A stretch of 64,000 nucleotides of DNA from the NCBI GenBank assembly GCA_016715285.1, contig JADKAO010000002.1, positions 310,001-374,000 of the forward strand, given 5' to 3'. Shown here in pieces: positions 7,884 through 17,097 of this stretch. The position numbers and the translations under genes are program-made. The notes below the pieces were generated by a model. It was not told where the DNA came from, made no database searches, and saw only the letters and a program-made list of their open reading frames with translations. Source of the DNA: Actinomycetales bacterium (GTDB taxonomy: Bacteria > Actinomycetota > Actinomycetes > Actinomycetales > Dermatophilaceae). Within the stretch, counting starts at the first letter, position 1, and each line of letters begins with the position of its first letter.

Positions 7884-9992
7884 ATGAGTAAGGCACCTTC
7901 CGCCAGAGATCACACGTCCGCACCAGTGCCAGCGACCCCCGAGCAGATTCGCAATGTCGTGCTCGTGGGACCCGGCGGTGCGGGCAAATCCACCCTGTTC
8001 GATTACCTCATCGCGAGCCGCGTGCCGGGGCGACGCGCCCAAGATGGCTACCACGAGCGCTCTGTCGCCGTCCAGGTCGCCGCGGTCGAGAGCAATGGCC
8101 TCACGGTCAACCTCATCGACACCCCTGGATACCCGGATTTCGTCGGCGAATTGCGCGCCGGCCTGCGCGCAGCCGACGCGGCAGTCTTCGTCATTTCTGG
8201 TGCCGACGGCATCGATGGCGCGACCGCCCTGCTGTGGCAAGAGTGCGAAACCGTCGGTATGCCGCGTGCCATCGCCGTGAGCAAACTCGACATGCCGCGC
8301 TCGGATTACCTCGAGACCATTGCCATGTGCCAGCGCGTTTTTGGCGAGGCGCAGCCCATTTATCTGCCGGTGCACGCCGACGACAAGACCGTCATCGGGT
8401 CCATCGCGCTGATCTCGCAATATGTCGCCGACGGCACTGGCGAGCGACGCGCGCCCACGGCTGAAGAAGCCCTACTCATCGAAGAACACCGCAGCGCTCT
8501 CATCGAAGCGATCATCGAAGAATCCGAGGACGACAGCCTCCTCGAGCGCTACCTGTCCGGCGAAGAACTCGACCCGGCGCAGCTGGTCGCCGACGCCAAG
8601 ACCGCTATCACCAAGGCCACGTTCTTCCCAATCATGCCGATCTCACCCGCGACGGGTGTTGGCGTGACCGAGCTCTTCGAGGTCATCGAGTCGGCCTTCC
8701 CGTCGCCGGTGAGCCACCCTCACCAGATCGTGACGACTCCTGACGGCGACGAATTCGGCGAGATCTCGTGCGACCCGGACGGGCCATTGGTGGCTGAGGT
8801 CATCCGCACGAGCAGCGACCCCTACGTCGGCCGACTCTCCCTGGTACGGATCTTCTCCGGCACGTTGCGGCCTGAAGAGGTCATCCACGTCTCTGGGCGC
8901 TTGGCCCAGTTCGTCGGCCATGAGATCGAGGGTCACCCCGAGCACGACGACGAAGAACGCGTCGGGCCGCTGTCCTCGCCGCTCATCGACACGTTGCGTC
9001 CCAGGGAGTTTGCGATCGCGGGCGAGATTGTCACCGTCGCGAAGCTGTCGAAGGCCGAGACCTCCGACACGCTGTCGTCCAAAGAACGCCCTGCACTGGT
9101 GGAGCCGTGGGTATTGCCCGAGCCGCTGCTGCCGGTCGCGATCCGTGCCAAGAGCAAGGCAGACGAAGACAAGCTCGCGTCGGCCCTGCAGCGCCTCGTT
9201 GCCGAAGACGTCACGATGCGCATGGAGCACAACGCCGAGACCCACCAGGTGGTGTTGTGGGCGATGGGCCAAGCTCACATCGAAGAGTTGATCGGCCGAC
9301 TGCACGATCGGTATGGCGTGCAGATCGAGGCCGAGCCGTTCCGCACCGCGCTGCGCGAGACCTTCATCAAAAAGGTCATCGTCAGGGCCGTCACGTCAAG
9401 CAGTCCGGTGGGCACGGGCAGTATGCCGTGTGCGACCTGCAGATCGAGCCGTTGCCTCGTGGCGGCGGGTTCGGAGTTCGTCGACAAGGTCGTCGGTGGT
9501 GCGGTGCCGCGCAACTTCATCCCGTCCGTGGAGAAGGGCGCGCGGGCGCAGCTTGAGAAGGGCGTCCTCGCGGGCTATCCGCTCGTCGATGTCCGGGTGA
9601 CCTTGTTTGACGGCAAGGCCCACTCGGTCGACTCGTCGGACATGGCATTCCAGACCGCGGCGCAGATCGCGATGAAGGATGCCGCCAACGAGTCGTCCGT
9701 CGCACTGCTCGAGCCGATCGACGCCGTCGACATCACCGTGAGCGACGACTATGTCGGTGCGGTGATGTCCGACCTGCGCGGCCGCCGCGGCCAGGTGCTC
9801 GGCACCGAACCTGCACCCGTGTCTGGCTGGACTGTGGTGCACGCGGAGGTTCCGCAGACCGAGCTGTCGCGGTACCCGATCGACCTGCGGTCGGTGTCGC
9901 ACGGCACGGGGTCGTTCACCCGGTCGATGCTGCGCTACGACTACATGCCCGCTGACAAGGCCAAGGAGTACGCCAAGGCCAAGTCCGACTGA
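7884..9992 (+). CDS. elongation factor G-like translational GTPase
   Basis: Paralogue of EF-G of the kind common in actinobacteria (FusA2-like); its role beyond ribosome-associated GTP hydrolysis is not settled. ATG 7884 follows AGGAGAAAGG. The G-domain shows GPGGAGKST (P-loop, residues 29-37), DTPGYPDF (G3) and VSKLDMP (a G4 deviating from NKxD). Domains II-V follow, with VGGAVPRNFIPSVEKG and the end DYMPADKAKEY. Between about 9385 and 9475 the frame is locally wrong: another frame reads GRHVKQSGGHGQYAVCDLQIEPLPRG, which is the expected domain IV sequence, so two compensating indels are present. About 703 residues in total. A strong hairpin follows. Confidence 0.88.
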   Translation: MSKAPSARDHTSAPVPATPEQIRNVVLVGPGGAGKSTLFDYLIASRVPGRRAQDGYHERSVAVQVAAVESNGLTVNLIDTPGYPDFVGELRAGLRAADAAVFVISGADGIDGATALLWQECETVGMPRAIAVSKLDMPRSDYLETIAMCQRVFGEAQPIYLPVHADDKTVIGSIALISQYVADGTGERRAPTAEEALLIEEHRSALIEAIIEESEDDSLLERYLSGEELDPAQLVADAKTAITKATFFPIMPISPATGVGVTELFEVIESAFPSPVSHPHQIVTTPDGDEFGEISCDPDGPLVAEVIRTSSDPYVGRLSLVRIFSGTLRPEEVIHVSGRLAQFVGHEIEGHPEHDDEERVGPLSSPLIDTLRPREFAIAGEIVTVAKLSKAETSDTLSSKERPALVEPWVLPEPLLPVAIRAKSKADEDKLASALQRLVAEDVTMRMEHNAETHQVVLWAMGQAHIEELIGRLHDRYGVQIEAEPFRTALRETFIKKVIVRAVTSSSPVGTGSMPCATCRSSRCLVAAGSEFVDKVVGGAVPRNFIPSVEKGARAQLEKGVLAGYPLVDVRVTLFDGKAHSVDSSDMAFQTAAQIAMKDAANESSVALLEPIDAVDITVSDDYVGAVMSDLRGRRGQVLGTEPAPVSGWTVVHAEVPQTELSRYPIDLRSVSHGTGSFTRSMLRYDYMPADKAKEYAKAKSD

Positions 9993-9999
9993 TAGGCGC

Positions 10000-10025
10000 G
10001 CTGCGCCCGCCTGGGCGGGCGCAGC
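10000..10025. terminator. hairpin terminator after the EF-G-like gene
   Basis: Perfect 12-bp stem GCTGCGCCCGCC/GGCGGGCGCAGC with a 2-base gap, starting 8 bases after the stop. No U-run follows, as is common in high-GC actinobacteria. Confidence 0.75.
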
Positions 10026-10040
10026 CGTGAGCGGAACTCG

Positions 10041-10086
10041 ACGGCACGGCATACCGGACACAGCAGGAGCCGGTATGCCGTGCCGT
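10041..10086. repeat. inverted pair of the GGTATGCCGTGCCGT motif forming a 17-bp hairpin
   Basis: Arms 10041-10057 and 10070-10086 are perfect reverse complements, each containing the extended motif CCGGTATGCCGTGCCGT, around a 12-nt loop. It lies between the ends of two converging genes, the place where paired uptake sequences act as terminators in Neisseria. Confidence 0.8.
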
Positions 10087-10137
10087 TCCGTTCGTTCTGG
10101 GCCCATGCTGCAGTCGGCGCGCGTCGCCGTGGGAGGT

Positions 10138-10588
10138 CTAGCCGCCGATGAAGCTCATCACGACGCGCACGATCGTCGCCGGGTCGACATTGGCCTTATC
10201 GAGCACCTCGCCGACCTTGCTCGCCGTTGTCTCAGCTGTATAAGGACGACCAGCGATGAGGCTGTCGGCGAGGCTGCCGGCCTGGTCGGCGGGGACGCCG
10301 GCGCTCTGCAGCGTCGTCACCAGGTCGGCGCGACTCGCGGTGTTGATATCGAGCTTGCCCGCAGCGACATTGGAGGCGGCAGCGGCGGCGCTCGCAGATG
10401 CCTGTGCAGCCGCTGTAGCGATTGCCTTGGACGCCTCAGCTTTCGCTGTGGCCGCCACCTGTGAGGCGGCATTCGAGGCAGCACTCTTGGCGGTGTCGGT
10501 GACTTGAGAACAACCAGCGAGCGCGCTCATCGAGAGCACGGCGGCAGCAGTCGCGGCGGTGAGGTTGCGGACGCGGGGAACGTGTCAT
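10138..10588 (-). CDS. lipoprotein with C-terminal helix-hairpin-helix domain (ComEA-like)
   Basis: Predicted exported protein: a hydrophobic N-terminus (NLTAATAAAVLSMSALAGC) ends in the lipobox LAGC, followed by an Ala/Ser/Lys-rich coiled stretch. The last ~70 residues start KLDININTAS-like (KLDINTASRADLVTTLQSAGV) and continue with a second hairpin, matching the HhH_3/ComEA family that binds DNA non-specifically. The usual GIG of the hairpin is replaced by AGV, so DNA binding is uncertain. The best start, ATG 10588, needs one base removed near 10580; otherwise the frame opens at GTG 10539 inside the signal peptide. Role unknown. An anchored extracellular DNA-binding protein would matter if the window-wide motif is an uptake signal. 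Confidence 0.65.
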
Positions 10589-10777
10589 GCCCCATTGTTA
10601 CCTGTGACCTGACGCCGTCCATGCTGCCCGCGGGTGGCGGCTTGTCGTGGCGTGAGTCCACTTGACCGGCCTCGGTGTCGCTTGGCACGGCATACACGGC
10701 CGCTCAAGCAGCGCTATGCGCCGACAACCGGCCTAACTGCCGCACAAGCCCCGGCCCTCGAGTCGCGCACTTCGGCC

Positions 10778-10800
10778 GGGTATGCCGTGACGGCATACCC
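10778..10800. repeat. inverted pair of GGGTATGCCG motif
   Basis: GGGTATGCCG (10778-10787) and CGGCATACCC (10791-10800) with a 3-base loop, 28 bases past the stop of the minus-strand hypothetical gene. It is placed as a terminator would be. Confidence 0.75.
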
Positions 10801-10827
10801 CCGCTGTTGGTCCAGAGTTGTTCGGAC

Positions 10828-11393
10828 TCAGGGGACGATCGGAGAGCTCGGGCTGTTGGCCGCGCCGACCTCGTTCTCGGCACCCGGGGCCTGGGCCCAC
10901 GGGCCGGAGTTGTCGTCGGCGGCCTCCGCAGCTGCACCCTCGGGGCCATCAACGGGGCGGTCACTGCCGGGGCACCGGAGACGATCGACGCGCCGCCGCC
11001 CGCCGACAGGATCGTGCGGATCTTGTCGATCGCAACGCTTTCGGCGTCGGACACCCCGCCGGATGCCTGCGCTGTCGCGTCGCACGCGGCCAGCACGACG
11101 GACCGGAAGCCGTCGAGGAGTTCGGGGGCGTTGGCCGCGAGCGTGTCGCGCGCCGAGGCCAACTGGGCGAGGACGGTGCCCTCGAGGTCTTGCGCGGCAC
11201 CGGCGGGCGGCGTGATGAGTCCGCCCTTCAGCATGTTTTGGATCTCGGGTGGAGCAGAGGCGAGCGCTTTGGCGCCGGCCATGCTCTCCTTGAACATCGC
11301 GAAGAAGCCCGGGTCGGACTTGGAGACGACGGCCATCGCTCCGAACGCCGCGCCGCGGACAAGGTCAGTCTGCTCTTGGGTGAGATTGCTCAT
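10828..11393 (-). CDS. hypothetical helical protein, one frameshift near the C-terminus
   Basis: ATG 11393 begins MSNLTQEQTDLVRGAAFGAMAVVSK. The protein is almost entirely helical, with no signal peptide or membrane span. The segment VVLAACDATAQASGGVSDAES has a faint resemblance to tellurite-resistance TerB-like domains, too weak for a call. Near 10955 the frame must move to give a plausible acidic tail ending EVGAANSPSSPIVP at 10828; without the shift the frame runs on into low-complexity Arg/Pro sequence. About 188 residues. I do not recognise a function. Confidence 0.55.
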
Positions 11394-11467
11394 GGGAACA
11401 CTGTGCCCCATCGAGGGGCTCCCCAACCCTCTTCCCGCGCTCCCGCCCTCCCCCGGCCTCCCCCGCG

Positions 11468-11823
11468 TTCGATACCCGGCGGCGACGTGCCCCTCGGCAT
11501 CCGGTATCGAATGGGAGCGCGCCTGCGCGTTCGATACCCAACGACGACGTAGCGTTCGCCATCCAGTATCGAATCAGCGCGCCTGGGGGTTCGATACCCA
11601 ACGACGACGTAGCGTTCGCCATCCAGTATCGAATCAGGTGAGGCGCCTGGGCGATCGATACCCGAGGCCCACGTATGCCGGGTGATGAAGTATCGACCCG
11701 ACCGAACCTCCCCGAATCGATGCCCAACGACGACGTACTGCTCGGCATCCGGTATCGAATGGGGCCGGGGCTGGCCGCGGTCGATATCCGTTGACCACGC
11801 ACGACTCGTCAACGGGTATCGAA
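11468..11823. repeat. array of six TCGATACC...GGTATCGA units
   Basis: Units start at 11468, 11530, 11590, 11654, 11716 and 11781 with spacing of about 60-65 bp. Units two and three are nearly identical, while four and five carry arm mutations (GAAGTATCGA, TCGATGCC). Centres share an ACGACGTnnnnnTCG(G/C)CATCC pattern. The array fills the 480-bp gap between two minus-strand genes. Confidence 0.9.
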
Positions 11824-11877
11824 TCGGAGCGACTCTGCCGGTGCGGCTCGGCATACTCGCGGGCTTCTGCCACTCCG

Positions 11878-12951
11878 CTAGCGAGAACGAGCCAGCATGA
11901 CGCAGCTCACGGCGCCGAAAGCCAGCATGAACGCCGCTCCAAGAGCTCCCATCGATCCGCCTCCCGGGAGGAAGGCGGCGAGGAGAAGAGTGCCCAGCGC
12001 GAGCACGACAAACACCAACGCCCCCACAAGCGGGCGGGCGCTGCGGAAGACCTGACCCACCACCACCCGTGCGCTCGCACCCGCGAGGAAGGCACGCCAC
12101 CTCACGACGAGGAGCACGCCGAGCGCGAGGGCCAGCACGACAATGGCGCCCCGGCTCACTGTTGACGGGTTCTTGCCGCCAATCCAGCTGCCGAGGACGG
12201 TCGCAGCTATCACCATGAGCGACTGAAACAAGACAATCCGCTTGAGCGCGTACCGCACATTCGAGAGCGCCGTCTCCCCTGTGCGCCGGGGGGTCCATCA
12301 CGATGGCGTCAGAGAACCCCGACAGTGCGCCGCATGGTCTGCCCGGGCCAACCTCACCCGGGCGAGATCGTGGAGCATCGCCGCGTTCCCTGGACTCAGC
12401 CGCAGGGCCTCATGCAGGGCCGCCTCAGCCAGATTGAGGTGCTCGAAGGTGGGCTTGGCGCCGGTGGGATAGGCGACGCTGGCGAGCGTGCCATGTGCTC
12501 TGGGTTCGTCAGGCGCAAGCTCGACTGCACGCTGGGCCGCCTGCAAGGCTTGGTCGCGCCCTCCCGGGAGGGCAATGAGGCACTCGGCGTACCGCGCGTG
12601 GTGGAACCAGTGGCTGGGGCGCATCTGAACTGCGGTGTATGCCGTCTGCGCGGCGAGGTCCGGGCGACCCGCGGCAAGCTGGGCAGATGCAAGCATGCCG
12701 TGGGCGTAGTCGTCGCCAGGTTGGGCCGCGACCGCTCGTTCGGCAAGGCTGACCGCTTCAGCGAATCGACCCAGCCGGCGGGTGCACATCGAGGCGAGGG
12801 CCAGGAGTTCAGAGTTATCGGGGTAGAGAGTAAGGGCGCGGCCACATTCGTCCAACGCGTCGGCGGGGCGGCCGAGGTCGAGCAGGTTGGCTACGCGGTC
12901 GGCGCTGTCCGATGGTGAGCCCGGAACGCCGCTGTGGTGGTGGTCGGCCAT
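11878..12951 (-). CDS. TPR protein with C-terminal membrane domain, frameshifted
   Basis: The N-terminal frame (12951-12298) holds several tetratricopeptide repeats: RVANLLDLGRPADALDECGRA, LASMCTRRLGRFAEAVSLAERA, MLASAQLAAGRPDLAAQTA and later copies. In a second frame (12258-11878) ALKRIVLFQSLMVIAATVLGSW begins a domain with about four membrane helices. A G-run near 12290 separates the frames, and one indel there joins them. The same order, TPRs followed by a basic VxxRIVxxxxL helix and a membrane bundle, occurs in the paralogue at 14358-15419. It starts 4 bases after the AAA ATPase gene ends, so the three genes form one operon. Function unknown; possibly a membrane scaffold for the ATPase. 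Confidence 0.7.
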
Positions 12952-12955
12952 CGCG

Positions 12956-14329
12956 TCAGAGTCGCTTCGTGCGCTTCATGTACGCCTTGAGTTCGTCATA
13001 GGTGCCGTCGACGTTGGCGAACTGCACGACATTGCGCGCCGAGTCGAACCACGGCCCCGTGGACGGGCGCACCTCATGCAGCGCGGCATACAGGTCGTCC
13101 ATGCGGATCATGCGCACCGTGCCGCTGCGGATGCCCTCCATCATGGCGCGCTCGGCGGCTGTCTCGCAGACGTGCTCGATGTCGGCGCCGGAGTAGCCGT
13201 CGCTGCGTTTGGCGAGCGCGGCGGGGTCGATGCCTTCGACCGGACGGTCCTGAGGTGATAGCGGAAGATCGCCTCGCGGGCCTCCTGATCGGGCGGGAGG
13301 ACGAGCAGCGTGCGGTCGAACCGGCCGGGGCGACGGAGCGCGGGTCGACGTCCCACGGTTGGTTCGTCGCGCCGACGACATAGACGCCCTCGTTGCTGTC
13401 GGAGACGCCGTCGAGTTCGGTGAGCAGTTGGTTGACGGTGGAGCGCATCGCGGAATGTCTTGTGAGACTGCGCTTTTGGCCGATCGCGTCGATCTCGTCG
13501 AGGAAGATCACGACTGGGGCGTTGCGGCGCGCGACTTGGAAGAGCTCGTGCAAATTGCGTTCGGACTGGCCGATATACATGTCGAGGACGTCGGCGAGGC
13601 CTACGTTGATGAACTGCGCGCCCATCTCACCGGCAATCGCCCGCCCGATGAAGGTCTTGCCACAACCGGGCGGCCCGTAAAGCAAATGCCGCCTTTGAGG
13701 CTCTTGCCATAGAGCTTCCGCATTTCGGGGTTACGCATGGGGGCGAGGAAGGACACCATGAGGCGCTCTTTGACCTCGCGCATGCCGCCGACGTCGGCCA
13801 GTTGGATCGTGGCGCGCTCGACATCCCAGGCGTCAACGACCGGGTCGGGTTCGCCGCCGTCAACAAACATTGGCTCCGGGGCGAATGCTCGACCTCAGAC
13901 TCAGCTGCGGCCCAATCGAATTCGTGGGGTGCGCCAGCCGCGGGAGGTGTGGCCTGCTGGGAGGTGTGGACGGCACGGGCATACCCCGGCGCGTCAGGGG
14001 CAGGTGCCGGGGACGCCATACGGCGCCGAGGGGGTGACCGGCGCGGCATACCCAGGCGGTTGCGGCGCGGGAGGGGTGATCGGCGCGGCATACCCCGGCG
14101 TTTGGGTCCCCTTGGGGCCAGGCTGCGGTATGCCGCCCAGCGCGCGTCCCATGAGGGCGCGGGCCGCCGTGTTGCTGGGGTCGCGCTGCAGCGCCGCCGC
14201 GCAATGCGCGAGCGCCTCGTCCTGGAGCCCATCGGCGAGGAGTAACTCAGCGAGGTGCACCCGCAAGGCGACGTCGTCGGGTGCCGCGTCAACGGCGCGA
14301 GTGAGTGACGCAATAAGCGGGTTGGTCAT
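12956..14329 (-). CDS. TPR-AAA+ ATPase, several frameshifts
   Basis: ATP-driven remodelling enzyme of the classical AAA family. The N-terminus (MTNPLIASLTRAVDAAPDDVALRVHLAELLLADG...) is a pair of TPR-like hairpins, followed by a Pro/Gly/Ala linker. The ATPase begins at IQLADVGGMREVKERL (the typical AAA entry motif), then LYGPPGCGKTFIGRAIAGEMGAQ (Walker A), APVVIFLDEIDAIGQKR (Walker B), STVNQLLTELDGV, GATNQPWDVDP (sensor 1), GRFDRTLLV (arginine finger) and YSGADIEHVCETAAERAM (sensor 2). Shifts near 13890, 13665, 13330 and 13255 must be repaired. There is one AAA domain and no protease domain. The partner TPR membrane proteins on both sides suggest a membrane complex. Confidence 0.8.
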
Positions 14330-14357
14330 GACCAGATGCTAGGGCGCTGGGAGTCAG

Positions 14358-15419
14358 TCATGGTGAGGCGCGCTTGGCCTTGCTCGCCCTCACCCAGCTG
14401 AGGAGGACTCCGATGAAGAGAGCCCCGCCCGCGACCCAGTGCAGGGTTGGGGCTTCCTCATCGCCAACGAGCCCCATGACTGCCAGAGCCAGGCCACTCA
14501 GCCCGACGCACCCGCCCCAGAGCGCAGCGAACGGCTCACGCCGCCTGAAGTCACGGAGGAAGTTGGGCAGCCCTCGCGGGATAGCCCTTCGCAAGAGAAG
14601 GGCCGTAGCCAAGACCACCACCGCCGCGGCGATGGCTACGGCGACGACTAGAGGCCTGAGATTGGTGGTGGGCTTGTGGACCGAACGCGTGACCCACCAG
14701 AGGACCCAGAGCGCGAGGTGGGAAGCCCACACGATCCGGGTAAAGACCTGCGACATGTTCTCCAGTGCCACGTCCCCGCTCGGGTCAGCGTGGACCGCCC
14801 TCGCAAATGCTGATGTCGCCGAAAACATTTGCTTCCTGGCGAGGTGAATCCGGCCGAGTTCGTTGTGCGCAGCAGCGTGGTTCGGTTCGATCTCCAAGAC
14901 TCGCTGGAGATGGCGCTCGGCCTCGTCAAGGTCTTCTGGTGTAGCGCGCAGGTTCTCGGGCAGAAGGGCAGCAGCCATCGTGAGGTGTGCGTGAGCGGAG
15001 TTTGAGGCCAGCTCGAGTGCTCGTCGAGCAGCATCCTGGGCGTCGCGAGGCCGGCGCGCCAAGGCCAGCGCCTCGGCACGCTGGAGGTGCACGTCGACCG
15101 ACCAGGGCGCGACCTCCACCGCGCGCTCCGCCCAAGCCACGGCGGCCGTTGCATCCTTGCGACGAACCGCTGCGAACGACATGAGCCGCAGGGCGTCAGC
15201 TGAGCTCGGATGAGTGGCCGCGACACGCGACAGGAGCGTCATCCCTTCCGCTTCGCGGCGCAGGTTGATCAGCGCGACGCCAGCGGTCAATCCCGCGCCG
15301 AGGTGCTCGGCGTCAGCGGCGAGGATCGGGCTGACGAGCCGCAGCGCTTCGTCGTAACGGCCCATCGAGCACAGTGCATCGGCGCGCGCGACAGTTGCCT
15401 GCGCCTCCATGTCGTCCAC
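14358..15419 (-). CDS. TPR protein with C-terminal membrane domain
   Basis: Intact paralogue of the gene at 11878-12951. From GTG 15419 or ATG 15410 it runs about 350 residues. TPR-like units include ARADALCSMGRYDEALRLV, LMSFAAVRRKDATAAVAWA, and LQRVLEIEPNHAAAHNELG with the canonical Pro/Asn pattern. A basic helix RIVWASHLALWVLWW opens a domain with four to five membrane spans. It is probably first in the operon with the AAA ATPase (29-base gap). A hairpin from two inverted copies of the window motif lies just upstream. No catalytic motif is visible. The duplication of TPR-membrane partners around one ATPase suggests two different membrane subunits. Confidence 0.75.
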   Translation of the reverse strand: MDDMEAQATVARADALCSMGRYDEALRLVSPILAADAEHLGAGLTAGVALINLRREAEGMTLLSRVAATHPSSADALRLMSFAAVRRKDATAAVAWAERAVEVAPWSVDVHLQRAEALALARRPRDAQDAARRALELASNSAHAHLTMAAALLPENLRATPEDLDEAERHLQRVLEIEPNHAAAHNELGRIHLARKQMFSATSAFARAVHADPSGDVALENMSQVFTRIVWASHLALWVLWWVTRSVHKPTTNLRPLVVAVAIAAAVVVLATALLLRRAIPRGLPNFLRDFRRREPFAALWGGCVGLSGLALAVMGLVGDEEAPTLHWVAGGALFIGVLLSWVRASKAKRASP

Positions 15420-15424
15420 AGCAC

Positions 15425-15500
15425 AGAGGGTATGCCGCACGGCAGCTCGGCGCTGGTGTTGCCGCGAACCCAGGCTGGGGAGGCGGGCGGCATACCCTCT
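15425..15500. repeat. long-loop inverted pair of AGAGGGTATGCCGC
   Basis: Arms 15425-15438 and 15487-15500 are perfect 14-base complements built around the GTATGCCG motif, 48 bases apart. They lie immediately upstream of the TPR membrane gene and could form a hairpin in its leader. Confidence 0.7.
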
Positions 15501-15528
15501 GGGCCTGCCCTCACCCCCTGCGTTCGAT

Positions 15529-15570
15529 ACCCAACGACGACGTGGCGTTCGCCATCCGGTATCCAATGGG
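15529..15570. repeat. single TCGATACC...GGTATCCA unit
   Basis: One lone, slightly decayed unit (right arm GGTATCCAA). Its centre is nearly identical to units two and three of the array at 11468. Confidence 0.85.
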
Positions 15571-15587
15571 GCGGGGCTTGCCGCGGA

Positions 15588-16778
15588 TGCTCCTATGGAT
15601 GTCAAGCGGCGGTTTTGGTGGGGGTGTCTTGGTGTTGGGGGTGTGGTCGTAGGAGGTGGTACATCTCGCGGGCGATGGCTCGTTTGAGGCATCGGATGAT
15701 GTCTTTTTTGGTGAGTCCTTCGGTGGTGCGGCGTTGGACGTAGGCCTGGAGTGCGGGTGTCGTGGCGCATGCGGGACAGGGCGATGACGTGTAGGGCGTG
15801 GTTGGCGGGCGGTCTCCGCCGCGGTTGAGCGGTGGCGGTGTCGTTGGCCTGAGGATGCTGGGATGGGTGCTGTCCCGGTGAGGTGGGCGAATGATGCTTC
15901 GCTGTGTAGGCGCTCTGGGTTGTCTCCGGCGGTGACCAGCAGTTGGGCGGCGACGTGGGTGCCGACTCCGGGGCGGGCTAGTAGGTCCGGGGCAGCCTGG
16001 GTGGTCAGGTCTGACAAGGGCGTGGTTGAGGTCGTTGATTTCGGTTCGCAGGGCAAGGTAGCGGCGGGCTAGTGACCGTAGGGCGTAGCGGGTGGCTGTG
16101 GCTGGTCCGGTTAGGTCGGTGCCGGGGCGAAGACGGGACAGGGTGGTGACCATGGTCAGGGGTTGACAGGTGGCTCATCTGCTGACGGAGGTTTGCTGGT
16201 GCGGTGACCAGGAGGGCATGGATCTGGTTGATGCACTGGGTGCGTGCTTTTCACCGCTGAGCGGTAGGGCATGCAGGCATCGGATCGCTTCGACGATCCC
16301 ATCGCCGGTTTTGGGGTGCCGGTCGCGGTGCCAGCGGCTGCTGCCGTGCGGCGGCGTAGGCATCCAGCGAGTCTGACTTGCCCTTGGCGCGGCGAGCTGC
16401 ACGGTCGGGGCGGTTGACCTCCACGACCACCAGTCCGGCAGCCGACAAGGCCCGGGTTAGGCCAGCACCGTAGGACCCGGTGCCTTCTACGCCGAAAGCG
16501 TTGACCTGCCAAACGATCGCGCCCAGGCCCAACGCGCGGCATACCCGGCGGTATTCGTGGGGAACTCACGATCGGCCAGCGGCGCCGAGGCGGTCGCACA
16601 CGGCCGCGTGGTGGGTGTGTTTGTGGGTGTCGACCCCGACGAAGACCTCGCGGATCGTGTCATGATCGGTCATCGTGTTCTCGTGCCACCTTCCTTAGTC
16701 GGATATGAGGACGGCACGCGCCGGCTGGGCGGGCGGACAAAACAGTGACGGGGCTTCTGCCCAAGCTCCTATAAGGTC
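15588..16778 (-). mobile_element. decayed IS110-family insertion sequence
   Basis: The transposase reads from ATG 16674 (MTDHDTIREVFVGVDTHKHTHHAAV), with the first DEDD aspartate in GVDTHK, then FGVEGTGSYGAGL, VNRPDRAARRAKGKSDSLDAYAAA, LLARPGVGTHVAAQLLV and FAHLTGTAPIPASSGQ, and ends KKDIIRCLKRAIAREMYHLL at 15602. At least five frame changes are required, and the middle appears shortened against a ~400-residue family norm, so the element is probably dead. The outer bases share GCTCCTAT with the noncoding ends of the second IS110 element in this window. Exact ends are not fixed. Confidence 0.8.
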
Positions 16779-16857
16779 ACACACGCCCGTCCGGTCGCGT
16801 GCACGGTGCCCCGGGAACGCAGGCCGACAGATCCGCGCGAAGGCAGCTCAAACGCCT

Positions 16858-17077
16858 TTCGATACCCGAGTCAGACCCACACCCGAGGACACCACACCTA
16901 TCCTCACTGTCGATACCTGTTGACCACGCAGGACTCGGTGACGGGTATCGAATCCGGGAAGGTTCACCGCAGTCGATACCCGCTGCCGATGCCAGAGCGG
17001 GTGGCGGGTATCGAATCCGGGGTGGCTCGCCGCCGTCGATACCCGCTGCCGAGGCCAGAGTGGGCGGCGGGTATCGA
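16858..17077. repeat. array of four TCGATACC...GGTATCGA units
   Basis: A left half-unit at 16858 (right arm decayed), then full units at 16910-16952, 16973-17015 and 17036-17077; the last two have exactly 63-bp spacing. It lies between the decayed IS110 element and the 3' end of clpB. Confidence 0.88.
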
Positions 17078-17097
17078 ATCCGGGGAGGGCGGGGGGA

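Noticed and set aside
11460..11830. GTATCGAATCCGG words resembling tRNA T-loops (GGTTCGAATCC)
   Set aside because: They are the right arms of the palindromic units, with no acceptor or anticodon stems at tRNA distance.
16675..16857. Possible small gene upstream of the decayed IS110 transposase
   Set aside because: More simply the noncoding left end of that IS; no convincing start or composition.
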